Shown piece after piece: positions 10,945 to 22,934 of a DNA stretch of 64,000 nucleotides. This DNA is from Plicaturopsis crispa FD-325 SS-3. Taxonomy: Eukaryota > Basidiomycota > Agaricomycetes > Amylocorticiales > Amylocorticiaceae. Location of the stretch: the NCBI GenBank assembly GCA_000827205.1, contig KN832562.1, forward strand, positions 248,001 through 312,000, given 5' to 3'. The notes beneath the pieces were generated by a model. The model was not told the DNA's origin and ran no database searches. It worked only from the letters and a program-made list of their open reading frames with translations. Position numbers and translations under genes: made by a program. Every line of letters starts with the position of its first letter. The stretch's first letter is position 1.

Positions 10945-12717
10945 CTACTGGCCGACACAGTTCGGAAATTCAGGATGAAGTAGGTCTATCCCATTTATCA
11001 TCAGTACCACGGACATGCCATCCTTCCGTATTTGCATCAACTCGCGGAAAACGTCGCTGCGTAGCAGCGTCGGGACATCTTCTGGAGGGGCCCATCCCAC
11101 CACTACAAGGCGAGCGAGGGGAACAGCGTGTTCATTAACAACTTTGACGCGAGCGCGCGAGCGGAGCATCTGCACAATTTCCTCCGACACGTCGGCGGGA
11201 AAAGTGTCTAACCAGCCAACCTTCAGTTGAAGTGATTGAAGGTTGGGGGCAAGATCGGTGTCCCAAGGAGTCGTCGCTAGCGAAGTCGAAGATGTGGAAG
11301 AAATGTGTGTGTTTCGCGTAAGGGAGGAACATATTAGGTCCATTTGTAAGCGCCGACCGGAAATGGTGAGCTCGACAAGCGAAGGAATCTGTTGAAGACA
11401 TTCCACCAGGCGTGATACATCCTCCGTCTTAGATAGCATCAGGCTGAAGGTTTGGATCGGGCAATGTGATCGCTGCAGGAAGGATATGAGGCACATCTTG
11501 AGTTTCTCGACCAAGTTTAAGTAGGTCCCGTCATCGTCGTAACCGCCACCTACAAAGGGATACTGTGGTAGGCCGACGTCAAGGTATTCCAGATTTGGTA
11601 ATGTGCAATAGACGAGCGCAGGGTAAGTCTCGAGGGGACCAGACTCGCGGATAGTCAATGTCACCAGTCGGGAATGTGTGATGGGGGCGGGAGCGGGGGT
11701 CGACATTGTATATGGCTGCCATGTAGAGCGGGCATCTTTCATGTCGCCACCGTAGTGGCCTACTAAGGTGCAGCGGCCAAGATTGGGGAGGTGCTGGAGA
11801 ATGAAGGACATGGATTTACTGTCAAAACGGTCCACGTATAGGTCAGTTATCTGACTCCACGGGAACGTTGTAGACGATGTCAGATAAATCTGATCCATGT
11901 GCAGATTCGTGAGGCGGGGTGCGCGGGCAACAACCTGAGACACCCGTTCGATACGTTTGACGTCAAGGTACTGCCCCCATGGGGTATATTCAATTTGAAA
12001 AGTGTGCAGAGTCGGTAGTTGCCCGCGGGTTTCATAGAGTTTATCCAACACAAAGTCCCCTAGGCCTCGCACATAGTGCAGAATTTCCCAGCGTCGACTA
12101 TGCGCGGCAAGGATGTCAATCCAGGCCCGCGACTCCCCAATATTGCACTCTTGATCGTACAATTCGAATTTTAGTGACAATGGGCTTGGCATCGAGCGTT
12201 CCAGCCACATTTCGAGGAGACGGCGCGGCTCAGCGGGGATATATTCGCTGCGAGTTTGGATGATAATCGTCGACCAAAGTCTCGACGTAGAAAGTGCGAC
12301 CGCGCGCCACCTTCGGCAGACCTGTGCCAAGATCATAGGTGTTCTTCCACTATGCCGCATGAAGGAGGTTTGCTCCTCTGCAGGAGATATACTCTGCAAG
12401 AAGATTTCCGACAATATTTCCGGCGGGACGCGACGAATATCGGCTAGTGGACCAGTGTGATCCTGCAAGAAGCCGACCAGGAGCTGGCGACGAGTGACCG
12501 CACGATCGAGAGCATCTCGCATCCGGGCTACCTCGACGTCTATGTGCGCGACGAGTTGCTTGATGGCTGGAACGGAGTGCTCGTAGTCGCCGGCTTCTGG
12601 AGGAAAGACCACACTGTCCTGACTCCCGGACAGCGTAGATGCGGCACTAGGCGTAGGGATGTCGATGACAGCGGCACCACATTTTCTGCAGCAAAACGGA
12701 TTTGGATCTGACGACAT
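10945..12717 (-). CDS. F-box protein, basidiomycete single-exon type
   Basis: Probable substrate adaptor of an SCF ubiquitin ligase. Uninterrupted 590-codon gene. The N-terminus has a CCRKCG cysteine motif and then a helical stretch (HIDVEVARMRDALDRAV) that commonly precedes the F-box in Agaricomycetes. The F-box-like motif is RRVPPEILSEIFL with the following CRRWRAVALSTSRLW. The rest is leucine-rich and irregular, like the degenerate LRR ligand-binding part of these proteins. Such genes form very large, fast-evolving families in this group, so the target cannot be predicted. Confidence 0.88.
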   Translation of the reverse strand: MSSDPNPFCCRKCGAAVIDIPTPSAASTLSGSQDSVVFPPEAGDYEHSVPAIKQLVAHIDVEVARMRDALDRAVTRRQLLVGFLQDHTGPLADIRRVPPEILSEIFLQSISPAEEQTSFMRHSGRTPMILAQVCRRWRAVALSTSRLWSTIIIQTRSEYIPAEPRRLLEMWLERSMPSPLSLKFELYDQECNIGESRAWIDILAAHSRRWEILHYVRGLGDFVLDKLYETRGQLPTLHTFQIEYTPWGQYLDVKRIERVSQVVARAPRLTNLHMDQIYLTSSTTFPWSQITDLYVDRFDSKSMSFILQHLPNLGRCTLVGHYGGDMKDARSTWQPYTMSTPAPAPITHSRLVTLTIRESGPLETYPALVYCTLPNLEYLDVGLPQYPFVGGGYDDDGTYLNLVEKLKMCLISFLQRSHCPIQTFSLMLSKTEDVSRLVECLQQIPSLVELTISGRRLQMDLICSSLTRNTHISSTSSTSLATTPWDTDLAPNLQSLQLKVGWLDTFPADVSEEIVQMLRSRARVKVVNEHAVPLARLVVVGWAPPEDVPTLLRSDVFRELMQIRKDGMSVVLMINGIDLLHPEFPNCVGQ

Positions 12718-13418
12718 AGCACCGGTCCTGCGATGGGTAGATCAGTGACTAGGAATTCGAGAAACAGTAAAACACGAACAGACATTAGAGAGTAGTTGGA
12801 CTGTTGGAGTGCTAAACAAGAACGAGTGTAACCAGTACTTTGCTACAAGTCGCCTGTATCGCCTCGAGGCCAGCTGCCAGCAGCTAGGCTGACGGGCCGA
12901 AACCTGCCTTCTTTAATCTATGGAATGAACCGTGCATGCGTCGCTAGACAAGGGTATTCAAGTTGCAAGCCTGTGAAGCCTTCAGGTTCAGCATCTGCAT
13001 GATGAGGAACCGGTAAGTACCGGGATTTGACTCGGAAATGCACGCGGCGGCTCAATCCACTGGCGCTTGAGCACTTACCACTTGAGGATTGTGGTCGTTG
13101 CCCATAATTGAGCGTCAATATACTTAACACGAATGTAATTGATGTGTACAGTGCTGGATGTGCGTGTAAGAGGGTATGCAGATATAAAAACGCGTTGAGG
13201 GGAGAGACGGTGGCGCGCAGTATAGTCTATCAATACCAGTCGTGGAAGGTCGTGAGGGAAACATGACAATGAGGATACACAGGGAATGGAAAATATGATA
13301 GACGGGATAGGACACAATAGAAAGCGCCAACAACCCGGCAGCCACAACGAGAGAGAATGTGTCGACGTGGAACGGCCTATCGCCACCCGCGAGCACGAAT
13401 AACACTAGTGCGAGATCG
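12718..13418. other. Intergenic, F-box promoter and Polo kinase 3' region
   Basis: About 700 bp between the start of the F-box gene and the stop of the Polo-like kinase gene. Open frames on the minus strand at 13075-13405 continue past the kinase stop without a family and probably reflect 3' UTR. Confidence 0.55.
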
Positions 13419-16086
13419 TCATCGCAGCGACACCTTCGAAGGCCTAGTGCTCATCGTAGGTATCTGGCCGGGCGCGGGGGCGTCAGCCAATGCTCCTGCC
13501 TCGTCGCCACCGCTGGCGGAGCGGATCGACAGGAGCACCTCCTTGCAGTACTTGAGCTTGTCGATGAGGCGCTGGTGCAGCTTCGCCTGGTCCGGGTCCG
13601 CTACGGGCGGGCGCATCGAATGAGCGATGATTTCCGTAAGCGTCCACCGCGTCATCTTGTAGTTCTTGTCGATGTGTGTCACCAGCAGCCCCTGGGAGGA
13701 GAGTATAACTTTTGAGTGGTCGTAGAAATTAAACTGCGAGCACACAGTGATCAGCATCCTGTCGCCGATCGATAACCTTGGACAACGGATCACGCACCTG
13801 TAATACGTCATGACTCATCTTAAAAACAATAACGTGCTTCATGCGCAGGTACTTTTGCACAAAGTCCATCCCCTTGGTCTTGTCGACGTCCTCGTACGTG
13901 TAGTCGTAATCGCCGTACAGGCGGTCCATGATGTACCGCTCGAAATGCTTCAGGAGATACACCTTACTCTTGAGATCATCCGGATAATCTCCGACGGTGT
14001 GGCTCTTCCTCACGTACACAGCGCCTTGCTTGCGCGCAGAGATATAATCGAAATGTCTGCCCAGATGTGAGTGAACTATTTTTGCATGCACACCGGAATA
14101 GACGTACTGTTTGTCAGCGGAGAGAACCAGGCTCGTGCTGTCGTTGAAGTGCACGCCGACAGAGCCGTCAGTCATCGCGTAGCCCATGCCATACTTGTTG
14201 CAGTAGTCGACCCAGGACACAATAAATAGCCTCTCCTCTGGAAGGACGGCGTCGTCTCGGGGGTCACGGAACAGCCTCCCATTCGCTTTGGCCTCGAACG
14301 CGAGGGTTAACGTATTCGCCGCGGCCTCGAAGCCACTCAACTTGACGGCAGGTGCAACATCTAGGACAAGAAGCTTAGCCATGTCTTCACATGAGCGGAC
14401 GATGCATACACACCTAGCTCCGGCTCCTTGATGAGCTCCTTGGCTCTGCTCACTTTGCGTACAGGCGCGATGTTCTCTTGGTCATTCCTCCTATGCACCG
14501 GGTTGCTCTGCGGCGCCATCTGAGCAACGATACGCGCCTTTTGCGCCTCGAGCTCTTTTCGCCTCACTTCTTCGTCTCCACGCTCCCGGTCGCCCCTTGG
14601 CACATGCGCGTCGTCCTCCTCCACGATACCTTGGAGACCACGGCGGCCCGCGCGCGCAGGCGAGTCCTTCGCCACGGCCTGCAGCTTGCGCAGCAGAGGT
14701 TCTTCGCCCCGCATGGACTGGCCGTTGGTACCCATCATGAGTGGCTGCCTGGCGGAGCTGAGCAGCGCGGATATCGGACTGCCCGGCTGTACAGCCTTCT
14801 GGAACTCCTTCTCCTGCTGCGCCAAACTCGAGCTGTGACCCCGGCTCTTGTTCGTGGGGCCAACAGTCGTGCTATTCGCAACCGCGCTGGGCACGGAAAT
14901 GCTCGTGATCTGGTCCTCGTCGAGTAGCGAGCAACGGCGGAGACGGGCCAAGTTCGCAGCAGACACGGTGCGGGATACGTGTCGGTAGTCAGGCGCTGTA
15001 TCATGTGCCGACGCGGGGATGAAGTTTGGGACAGTGCCCTTGACGAAGAACGCGTGGTCGACGATTTCATGGAGCGACGGGCGCTCCTGCGGGTTCGGGG
15101 TGAGGATGAGCTGGACAAGCTCGCGGGCATCGCGAGAGACCTCGCGGTCAGTAGGGAAGTCATAGTCGTTGTCACGGATACGCTTATAGATGGTCTTGAC
15201 ATCCTTGGTCTGGAACGGCGGACGACCAACGACGAGTGTGTAAAGGATGACACCAACGGACCAGGTGTCGACCTCGAAACTGTGGCCGTTGGCGGTATCG
15301 AAGAGGACCTCGGGCGCAATATAGTTGGGGGTGCCGCAGATTGTCTTCTTACGCTCGCCAGGGTTCTCGATGAGAGCGGCAAGGCCAAAGTCACCAACTT
15401 TGACGTTCATATTCGCGTCGAGGAAGAGGTTTCCAAGCTTGAGGTCACGATGAATGACCTGGTGGGTGTGCATGTAATGGCAGGCGCCGATGAGCTGGAC
15501 CATGAAGAAGCGGGCCTCGGGCTCCGTGAAGCGGCGACGACGGCGCAACATGTCCATGAGCGAGCCACTTGGGCACAGCTCCAGCGTCATGTACACGTTC
15601 TCCTCATCCTCGAAACAGTCGGTGAAGCGCACAATGTTTGGGTGATCGAGCGCGCGGTGAATCTTGATCTCGGCGTACAACTTCGTCTTGGCCTTTTTCG
15701 TCTTGAGGGAGTCCTTGGTGACTACTTTGCATGCCAGACGTGCCCCACGGACATCCTTGACTTCATACACGCGCGCGAATCCACCCTTTTGAACGTCGTC
15801 GTCAGCTTGCCGCAATGTGGCGCACACTCGGCTGACTGACCTCTCCAAGGAAACCAACACGGTGGAACTGGACCGAGCGGTTCTTGTCGCTGATGATCTT
15901 GGGTGGCGACGGCGGTGCAGTCTTAGTATTCTGCCTAGGTAGAGGAGGCTCAGCTGCCGGCTTTTCGACAGGCTTGGGAGATGTTGGTCGCGCAGGGTGG
16001 TTTACGGCGTTGGAAAGTGGATGGCGTCGCGAGGGTGGTAGACCGGAGACGGCTGGAACTCTGTTGTTGTAGACTTGGGCAGACAT
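13419..16086 (-). CDS. Polo-like kinase (Cdc5/Plo1/PLK1 orthologue)
   Basis: Mitotic Ser/Thr kinase controlling mitotic entry, spindle poles and cytokinesis. A basic, proline-rich leader (start MSAQVYNNRVP at 16086) precedes the kinase domain. An intron near 15790-15842 falls inside the glycine loop, restoring GEGGFARVYEV. Visible elements: ACKVV lysine, catalytic loop HRDLKLGN, DFGLAA, activation segment KKTICGTPNYIAPEVL with the T-loop Thr, and the ERPSL end. A linker with Ser/Thr-rich stretches leads to two polo boxes. PB1 holds the conserved Trp of FIVSWVDYCNKYGMGYAM; PB2 keeps the His and Lys phosphopeptide pincer in YDHSKVIL. Every diagnostic residue is present, so the protein should be fully functional. 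Only one Polo gene is usual in fungi, which makes orthology safe. Confidence 0.97.
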
Positions 16087-16830
16087 CGTTAAAGGGCCTA
16101 ACGCCGTCGATATCTGCGGTCAGAAAAAGAGAAAATGTGTATGTTGTGGGCGGAAGCAAGACGTAGACCGTTGGCGGGGTCGATGGCGGGCAGAAAAGTC
16201 GTGTTTCGCGCGTGTTGAACTCAGTCACGGGTTCGCGGCGGAGCGGAGTTCGAAGCTCGGCGGGCTTTCGACGGAGCTTGAAAACTCCTCCGCGGCGATT
16301 CCTTCACAATCGCGTCTCTTGTCTTCGACCATCTCTGCGCGTTCTCTCTGCGAATGCATCGCGTTGACCGTCGATCTTGTCTCTTCTTGCATCCACAGGC
16401 CTTTCAACGCTTTTCAGATACCAGCTGGGGTACTCTTGTCGCGATGACCCCCGTTCAAATAGCTGGCAACTGAGCGCTATGGCCATCTTGGGGCGCGCCT
16501 TTGCCCCCATTCATGCAATACCACACCTGCGCGACGGAATGACCTTTGAAGGGAACACGAACCTCTCGGACCTCGATTTCACCAGGCCGTCCGCAGCCAA
16601 ACATCTACAGCTTTGGCCTTTCTGTGATTTCGTGCGCCTTTCTTAACTGTATTTGCTGAAACATGCCATCCATAATGCTCCTATCAGCTTGCACAAGCTA
16701 CTTACAACTATGCGAACCCTGCACCTCGCAGGGTGGCCCGAAGATAAAGCAGCACACCTATAAAAGTGGTCTCTAAAAATGTTCTCTCTTACACCCTCCA
16801 CTCTCTAGCAACCCTCCATTCTCATAACTC
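16087..16830. other. Divergent intergenic region, Polo kinase / unknown gene
   Basis: About 745 bp between two divergent start codons. It should contain both promoters. Apart from the TATA-like box at its right end I see no clear element and no coding signal. Confidence 0.6.
16759..16766 (+). promoter_or_regulatory. TATA box (TATAAAAG)
   Basis: A good TATA consensus 65-72 bp upstream of the ATG at 16831, a sensible distance for the downstream gene. Confidence 0.6.
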
Positions 16831-17665
16831 ATGATGCTCTCGTCATCGATCCCGCGTTCTGCGTCTCCATCTGGAGCCCTTCTACCTGCCGCCCCGATAA
16901 GTACGCCCGTTCCGACTCTACCTCCGATATATCTTGGGCCGTACGACCCGCCACAGTTTGCTGTTGGCGAGCCAGCTCTGGTACGCCGTTACATAAACGC
17001 CAGATACACACCATGGAGGCTTGCAAGCATTGAAGAATGCATTCCCGTGAAAACACAGGTGCGCCCTGGTCACCTCTATGACTGTATTTCATTAACGTCG
17101 ACGTGCTGTCAGACTGGAATGCGGAGCTACCAGTTTGCTGCCCGACTTTTTGTACGTCCGGGTGAGGACTACTGGATTGCGAGTAAACTGTTCCTCTTTT
17201 CGCCGTGGCTCGGAGAATTGCAGCATCCTCCCAATCTGGCTGCTGATTGCAGACCGACTGCGAGCTTCCAAGAAGAATTACAGCGCATCCATGACCAGCC
17301 GCGCCCGCGTTTGCCACCAGTCCGTCATTACTCTGTCCGTCTTTGTATCTCTCACTGACTCGGAACCTTAGACGGTGCTGTATGCGTATGTCTTATCTAA
17401 TGACTGCGATCCCCCTCAATTTGAGTGGCACCCTGCCATATTGCGGGTATGTTCGTCATGTCGCCCATATTTTCGTAGCTAACAGTGCATCACATAGTCT
17501 GACCCACGGCACGATCGAATCATCTCCGTGTGTCTGGTTGGTGGACCGTATTCCGGATTCCCGATGATTGCGAAGAAGCTTCTGCCGTTCACGAGGGAAA
17601 CAGCGAAGGGACGCAAGAATGCGGGTGAGCTTGTCAACGAGACGGGCTCCGTCCCAACTATATAA
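16831..17665 (+). CDS. Unknown protein, probably lineage-specific
   Basis: Not recognised. Three short introns of about 50-55 nt (first donor just after 17058, second near 17320-17371, third near 17450-17500) join four exons into about 220 residues. The N-terminus is Pro/Ser rich (LLPAAPISTPVPTLPP) and the core is more structured, with aromatic motifs such as YDPPQFAVGEPALVRRY, YWIASKLFLFSPWLG and YVLSNDCDPPQFEWHPAI. No signal peptide or membrane segment. Clean frames across all junctions and a TATA box upstream argue for a real expressed gene. Confidence 0.65.
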
Positions 17666-18256
17666 GACGCTGGTATGGAAAGCCTATCTTCGAAAACACC
17701 ACTACTGCTTACTCTGTTCAACTTCTTTCCAGTGTTTTGTGTGTATGTTATTTGTGGCGTTTACGCAGGTGTGCACTTTCAATGATGCTTAGTCGCACGA
17801 TGACTGACAGACGTATCAGTGATAAAAGTCTTGTATTGTCAGGCAACGAATACAACGATTGTGCACTGTTTGATATGTTGAAGTTCGAACAAGGCGCATC
17901 GGCACCGGATATCGGATTTATTGTCGACTTGATGGAAGCTCCCTGCGCTTTGGCCTTCTCTCCGCTTTGCCCTGTCCTTGTTAATTGTCCAGGATCACTT
18001 ACTATATCTATCTCTTGCACAGCCGCTCTGCCCCTTTGGCGCCCCTTTGCCCTCCACCATATATATAAGAACCATGGACACCGCCCGTGCTATTCCCCAT
18101 ATCAGCTATAAAGCTAATCGTACACGCGATCCATATCCCTACTACGAGGACAACAGGACAGCTTACGCATTCACTAACGTGAGTGTCTCAGTTGGTCCCG
18201 AGTGTAGAAGTCCGCCTGAATGTTGAACACTATGTCCAGTGAATCCGGACGCGAGC
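17666..18256. other. Intergenic / possible 5' exon region
   Basis: About 590 bp. A TATA-like run at 18060-18068 sits just before an ATG at 18074 that opens 35 codons and ends at a good donor (gtgagt, from 18179). I could not join this exon in frame to the next gene, so it may be a 5' leader or an upstream ORF. Confidence 0.45.
18060..18068 (+). promoter_or_regulatory. TATA-like box (TATATATAA)
   Basis: Strong TATA consensus about 190 bp upstream of the chosen ATG at 18257 and only a few bases before an ATG at 18074. The short distance to 18074 suggests that transcription starts after that ATG and that it is not the main start. Confidence 0.45.
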
Positions 18257-20114
18257 ATGGCGTCTACATATACAAGAACTGCGCGTGCCAGAACGCGGAT
18301 GATAGAAGACATCGTTCTGGGAGGAACAGCCGCTGGACTCGCCACGCAAGGGTCGATCGCCACAAATTCGGCGCATATGCCAGCATCGACTCAGCCTCCT
18401 ACCAGGCCTCCGCTTACGAGGCAGGATACCGAGCCAGCCATAGACGATTCCGCCACACCTCTGCACGCTGAAGGAGAGGCACGGGCTCTCACAAAGCAAG
18501 ATACCGAACCTACGCTTGAGGACCTACTCCAGATCGGAGGAAGCGGGATCACAAGTAATGGGAGCTCGATGGCCAGAGACGACGGTGAACCTGCGACGTA
18601 CGATGTGCCCACAGGAAGCCAAGACGCCACAGAAGACCATCCGCCATCGACGCATGATATCGATGCGATGTCCGCATTAGTCTCCCAAATTGAACTTGCA
18701 TTGGCAGAACTTGTCCCCACGTGGAATGGAGCCACCGCCCCGCCTCCTGGATGTGGGACGGATCCGTCGACGCTTGAGTACGCTTGTTCCCATACATGCA
18801 TGTGTTCCACCTCTGACATCCTTGCAGGGATCCGGGCATGGAGGTCGTCTCGCACGCAGCGGCTGTAGCCGTCCCTACGCCCCAGTCGACTGCGCAGATA
18901 CTACCTGGGGTTCTCTGTCAACCGCCATACGCGCCCATACCCCCTTCTTCGCATACACTCGTCGTTCATCGACACATAAGGAGGAGAAAATGCACACACC
19001 ACGAGCCGCACGCGCCGCTTCCGCCATGCACGCGCCATCTGCCGTGCACCCGGCTCGCTCCGGACGCACCTGGACAGAGACACCGCACCGTTCTCAGCCG
19101 CCTCCATGCCGCCCAGGCCAAACGCGACGCACGACGAAACACGCCAAGACCACGGTGGAAGCCGGACGATGAGTGCTGGAATGTATGGGGTGTCCCTGGT
19201 GTGAGCCTCATCCTGCACGGTGTCCCTGTCCCGCGTCGCTGGCACAGATACCTTCAGAGGGCTGTCGACCCAGCGGCAATGGAGGTTGATCCTGAAATTT
19301 GGTACCCGGTCCAAATTCCCGGTACTTCGACACCGTCAACAGTGCCAACTCCCTCTGTACCACAGCAGCAGCCGGATTCATTGCACGTCTCTCCTGATCT
19401 AGAGACGGGTATGGAACAGAGTATTGAGGGGCAGTCTGCGCGACCTCCTAGCCATAGTGCAGAGCGCTCGGAGCCGCCTGCCACGCCCTCCCTGCTCACG
19501 CCCGCCGAGGTCGAGCCACTCACCCCGAGCCCCGTGCAGTCCTCCTGGTGGGACCACTTCGACACCTCCACTACCGCCAGGGACCCTTTGCAAAGGACGA
19601 ACATATTCGCATCGCATGACACGCGTGGAGACATTTCCTCTGCTCGCGTAGCGGCTCAACCTCGATATCGCACAGCTTCGCAGTGGAGTCAAGTGGAGGA
19701 TGCACATCGTGGCCCTCTGCGTCTTCGCGACGATGCACTTGGTACGAGAGTTGCAGAAACTAGTTCGGTCCGGCGTATGGTCAGCATTGTCTCGAATCGT
19801 GTCGGCATGCATAAATCACTAAATACCTGCGACCATAGGGTATTGACGAGCGAGACCAAGAGCTATCATCGGGTGTAACTATCGAACCTCCAAGACGACG
19901 AAGAACAGTCAAAAGGCCTAAATCGGCAACGTCGACACCCAAGGCAGACATCCATCTGTCTTCGCATGCTCCGATGCGACTGAGCCGCGGCGTTGTGCGT
20001 GACACATGGGCTGAGGGAGGAGGGCTTGCGGCGTGGTTAAGCAGTGGGGCGGAGCGTCTGATAGACGAAATGGGTCTGACTTGGCGCTCTTCGACTTCGT
20101 GGCTACTTGTATAA
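18257..20114 (+). CDS. Large disordered protein with repeated QDTEP motif, unknown function
   Basis: Not recognised. Three exons (18257-18777, 18828-19779, 19839-20114) give 582 residues with correct phases. Most is low complexity and rich in Pro, Ser, Thr and Arg. A short motif recurs: RQDTEPAIDD and KQDTEPTLED, about 35 residues apart. A His/Cys/Arg-rich patch (RRRKCTHHEPHAPLPP) is followed by the only compact-looking block, ECWNVWGVPGVSLILHGVPV with RRWHRYLQRAVDP. The C-terminal exon has a basic PPRRRRTVKRPK patch that could be a nuclear signal, then a Trp-containing end. No membrane segments. The start is the least certain part; an upstream exon may exist. Confidence 0.62.
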
Positions 20115-20399
20115 TTTTGACCTGGCTGCTTGCAGACTGCTGCGTGTAAATGAAGGATTTCGGTTGTGCTCGTCGCTCATACTTTTCCCCCGAACTTCAG
20201 CTGCCCTCAGAGCGTAGGCGTTCTTTACGGTCAATGTGCAAGAACCAAGCGTTGGTTAAGGCAAGAGCAGCCGGGCAATACATTTACTATTAGTCTATGT
20301 GTTGGACATATCGATACAGGTTTATAAGGGTGACGTCAACCAGTAGATCAGTTGATGATACGAACTGGCCACTTTTAAATCGACAGGCGACGAGCGATG

Positions 20400-22526
20400 T
20401 TACGACGTCGTCGCAGCCGCCTCAGCCGCCTTCAGGGCAAACTCTACTCCCCTCAACAGCTCATCCTTGTCTTCCATGCCTACGCTTATACGCACTAAAT
20501 CCCGTGTTACGCCATACTTTGCTGCCCAATCCAACTCCACGTAATGCGCTAGGATAGTGTATGGGCTCGCGAGAGTGAAGCTCGTTCCCAAGCTGGGGCC
20601 CTTGAGACAAGGAAGTGCGTCATAGAAGGCCTGCGACGCGGCGAGCGACGTGAAAGTCACGGAGAAGAGCCCGCCGTAGCCGCCATCTCGACGCGGCGTG
20701 GACGCGTCCCCTCGGGATGGGCGCGACTTGATACGACAGTGCTCATAGTGCTCGGGCGTGCTCCATTTCGGGTAGTAGATTTCGTTGATGACGGCGGAGG
20801 AGACACCACCAGCCACAGAGTGGGCGCGCAGATAATCGCAGATCGCCTCCGTGTTTTCGTCGATAGTCTTGACGCGGGATTGGAATGGCCGTGAATTCCG
20901 CTCCATGTAAACAGCATCCTCGTCGAAATATATATCCTCGAACGTAGATACCAAGTGTGATTTCAGTTTTTCATAGTGACGGCCTTTGGGATTGAGCACC
21001 AAGCTGTAAATAGACTCAGTGCGTTAGAGTCGATTCGCTAGTAAGCAGCGTGCATTGACGTACCTTCCTCCCATGACGTTGGCGTCACCACTGAAAACTT
21101 TGGTCAAGCTGCTCACGACGATGTCTGCATACGGCATTACTTCTACATTGACGAAGTTTCCGATAGTCTCGTCTATAACGATCAGGAAATCATACTTGTC
21201 CGCTAAGCGACGTAGTCGTGGGAGGTCGGCTGAGCGTAGTAATGGGTTCGAAGGGAACTCGGTGAATAGTGAGAGGATCGGCGGCGTTGAAGAGGAAGCT
21301 GCCTCGCGTTCGAGAATAGTCTCGAGGGTATCTATGTCAGAGTCAAGGCCGTTGCCGAGGAAATGGCAGCCCGGACCCCACTTTTCGAGGATCTTAAGGG
21401 TATCGATGTAGGGAAATCTTAGAGGTGCGCGGTTAGCGGCTGGTAAAGCATGGAAAATTATATGTCGACTAACCCAAAACAAACACTCTTCGCTGGAGGT
21501 CTAACCGCTGACGCCAGATGGTGTGCATTCCAAATTGCAGCCATTCCTGTTGGATACAAGAAAACGTCGCTTTCCGACACAGCGTCAACCCCCCTAGAGC
21601 TGGGGCCAACCTCGACATCATTGCCGCCCGCGCATGGACCTCCAGAACAGTCATCTGGGCTGTCTTGTACCAAAACGCCCGCTATGCGACGTCGGAGAGC
21701 TCTCTTCGCAGCAGATGCAGAGGTGATAGGAAGGTTCCGGCCAAATCTCTCTTCAAGATAAACGCTTTGGTCCTTGCTGAGATCTTCCCGTGGCGCGACC
21801 TTGGACGATGATAGACCGCCAGCACCCGACAACGATTTAACAGAGTAATGCCTGTTACTGCCTTTCGATGGCAGACGATTTGTTTTAGGGGCTAGGACGT
21901 CGGGCCGTGGGGATTCGGCTGGTAGAAGAGAAAGACAATGCTCTGCCAATCGACTAGAAATCCCCATGCCCGAATGCTGCCAAAATAGTTTCGCAACAGG
22001 AAATGCCGCCGCGGGGAAAAGAACGATATGGAGTTCCGTGCATTTAGACGTAGGAGGTGCAGGAGACGGACTGCAGCCGCAGTCTGTGTCCAAATCCTTG
22101 TTCTCCTTGTCTTCGGGACAAATGAGGAACTCGATTAAGCGCACGTTGACCGGAGTGTCCGACTGATCCAGCATGAATGATCTGCACAAATCCGCAACCT
22201 TCTTGGTTGGCAAGAGCAGACAGAGTTCGCCATTCACGCCGAATTTCTGCGCGCAGACGTGCGCTAGCTAATTAAGAGGCGGTAAGCAGCGGTCTATTCA
22301 ACACGAGACCATTATAACTCACCTTCTGGATGATCAAGTTGATGAAGAACCTAGGATATCCAGATACCATCGTGTCAACCACGCGCTGTTCGCCCTCCTC
22401 GTATCCAACAACATCCTTCCATGTCGGTAATGACACAGATATTGCGTGGGCGGTGAACGGAGGGACGGCTGACCCTAAGGCGCCGCCTTGGTCACTGAGG
22501 ACGGTCGTCGTTGTGGTTGTGGGCAT
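20400..22526 (-). CDS. Cystathionine gamma-synthase
   Basis: PLP enzyme of the transsulfuration pathway joining cysteine to an activated homoserine to give cystathionine (fungal STR2/met-7 type). The start at 22526 opens a threonine run ([15 protein letters not shown]), then [13 protein letters not shown], a hallmark of fungal cystathionine gamma-synthases, followed by the fungal extra N-terminal domain of about 250 residues. In the PLP fold, [14 protein letters not shown] corresponds to the cofactor phosphate region, [12 protein letters not shown] to the strand holding the PLP-pairing Asp, and SSLTKVFSG contains the Schiff-base Lys. The C-terminal domain contains GLFSVTF and [12 protein letters not shown]. 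Introns are near 22260-22325, 21425-21478 and 21006-21062. Complete and probably cytosolic. Confidence 0.95.
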
Positions 22527-22934
22527 CCTCGAAATAAGCCAAGAGCACGACCGCGTATGGTACGAGACAGAGAAATACACGATACGATTTACAGTGCGCA
22601 AGACTTTGGCAAGACTCAAGATGACTCTACGTCGGCCGATAAATCCGACATCGCAATCAAACTCTTGCCTCGATTCTCGACACTACGACTAAGTAGGAAT
22701 AAGTAAAAGGTTGCTACGAAATGAACGAAGGCCACAGATAGTTGCATTATCGACCTGACACAGTAGTAGATATTTGTAGGGTAACATTATACGGCAAGGT
22801 AAAGTCGTTTTTTGAGTACTTCCACGCCGCCCCGGCTCATTGACGACTCGGAGTGCGTAGGATCTGGGCGCATGTATACATGCCCGACTCTTGGAACAAG
22901 AGAGAGTAACATCACCGAGATTCTGCGGATCGCA
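22527..22934. other. Intergenic
   Basis: About 400 bp upstream of cystathionine gamma-synthase and 3' of the next minus-strand gene. No gene recognised. Confidence 0.55.

Noticed and set aside
14979-15839. Long open frame on the plus strand over the kinase domain
   Set aside because: It is the antisense shadow of the Polo kinase gene, where GC-rich codons leave the opposite strand open. The minus strand shows all kinase motifs.
18074-18178. Upstream exon for the disordered-protein gene
   Set aside because: The donor is good but phase does not match the next coding exon with any acceptor I could find, so the start was placed at 18257.
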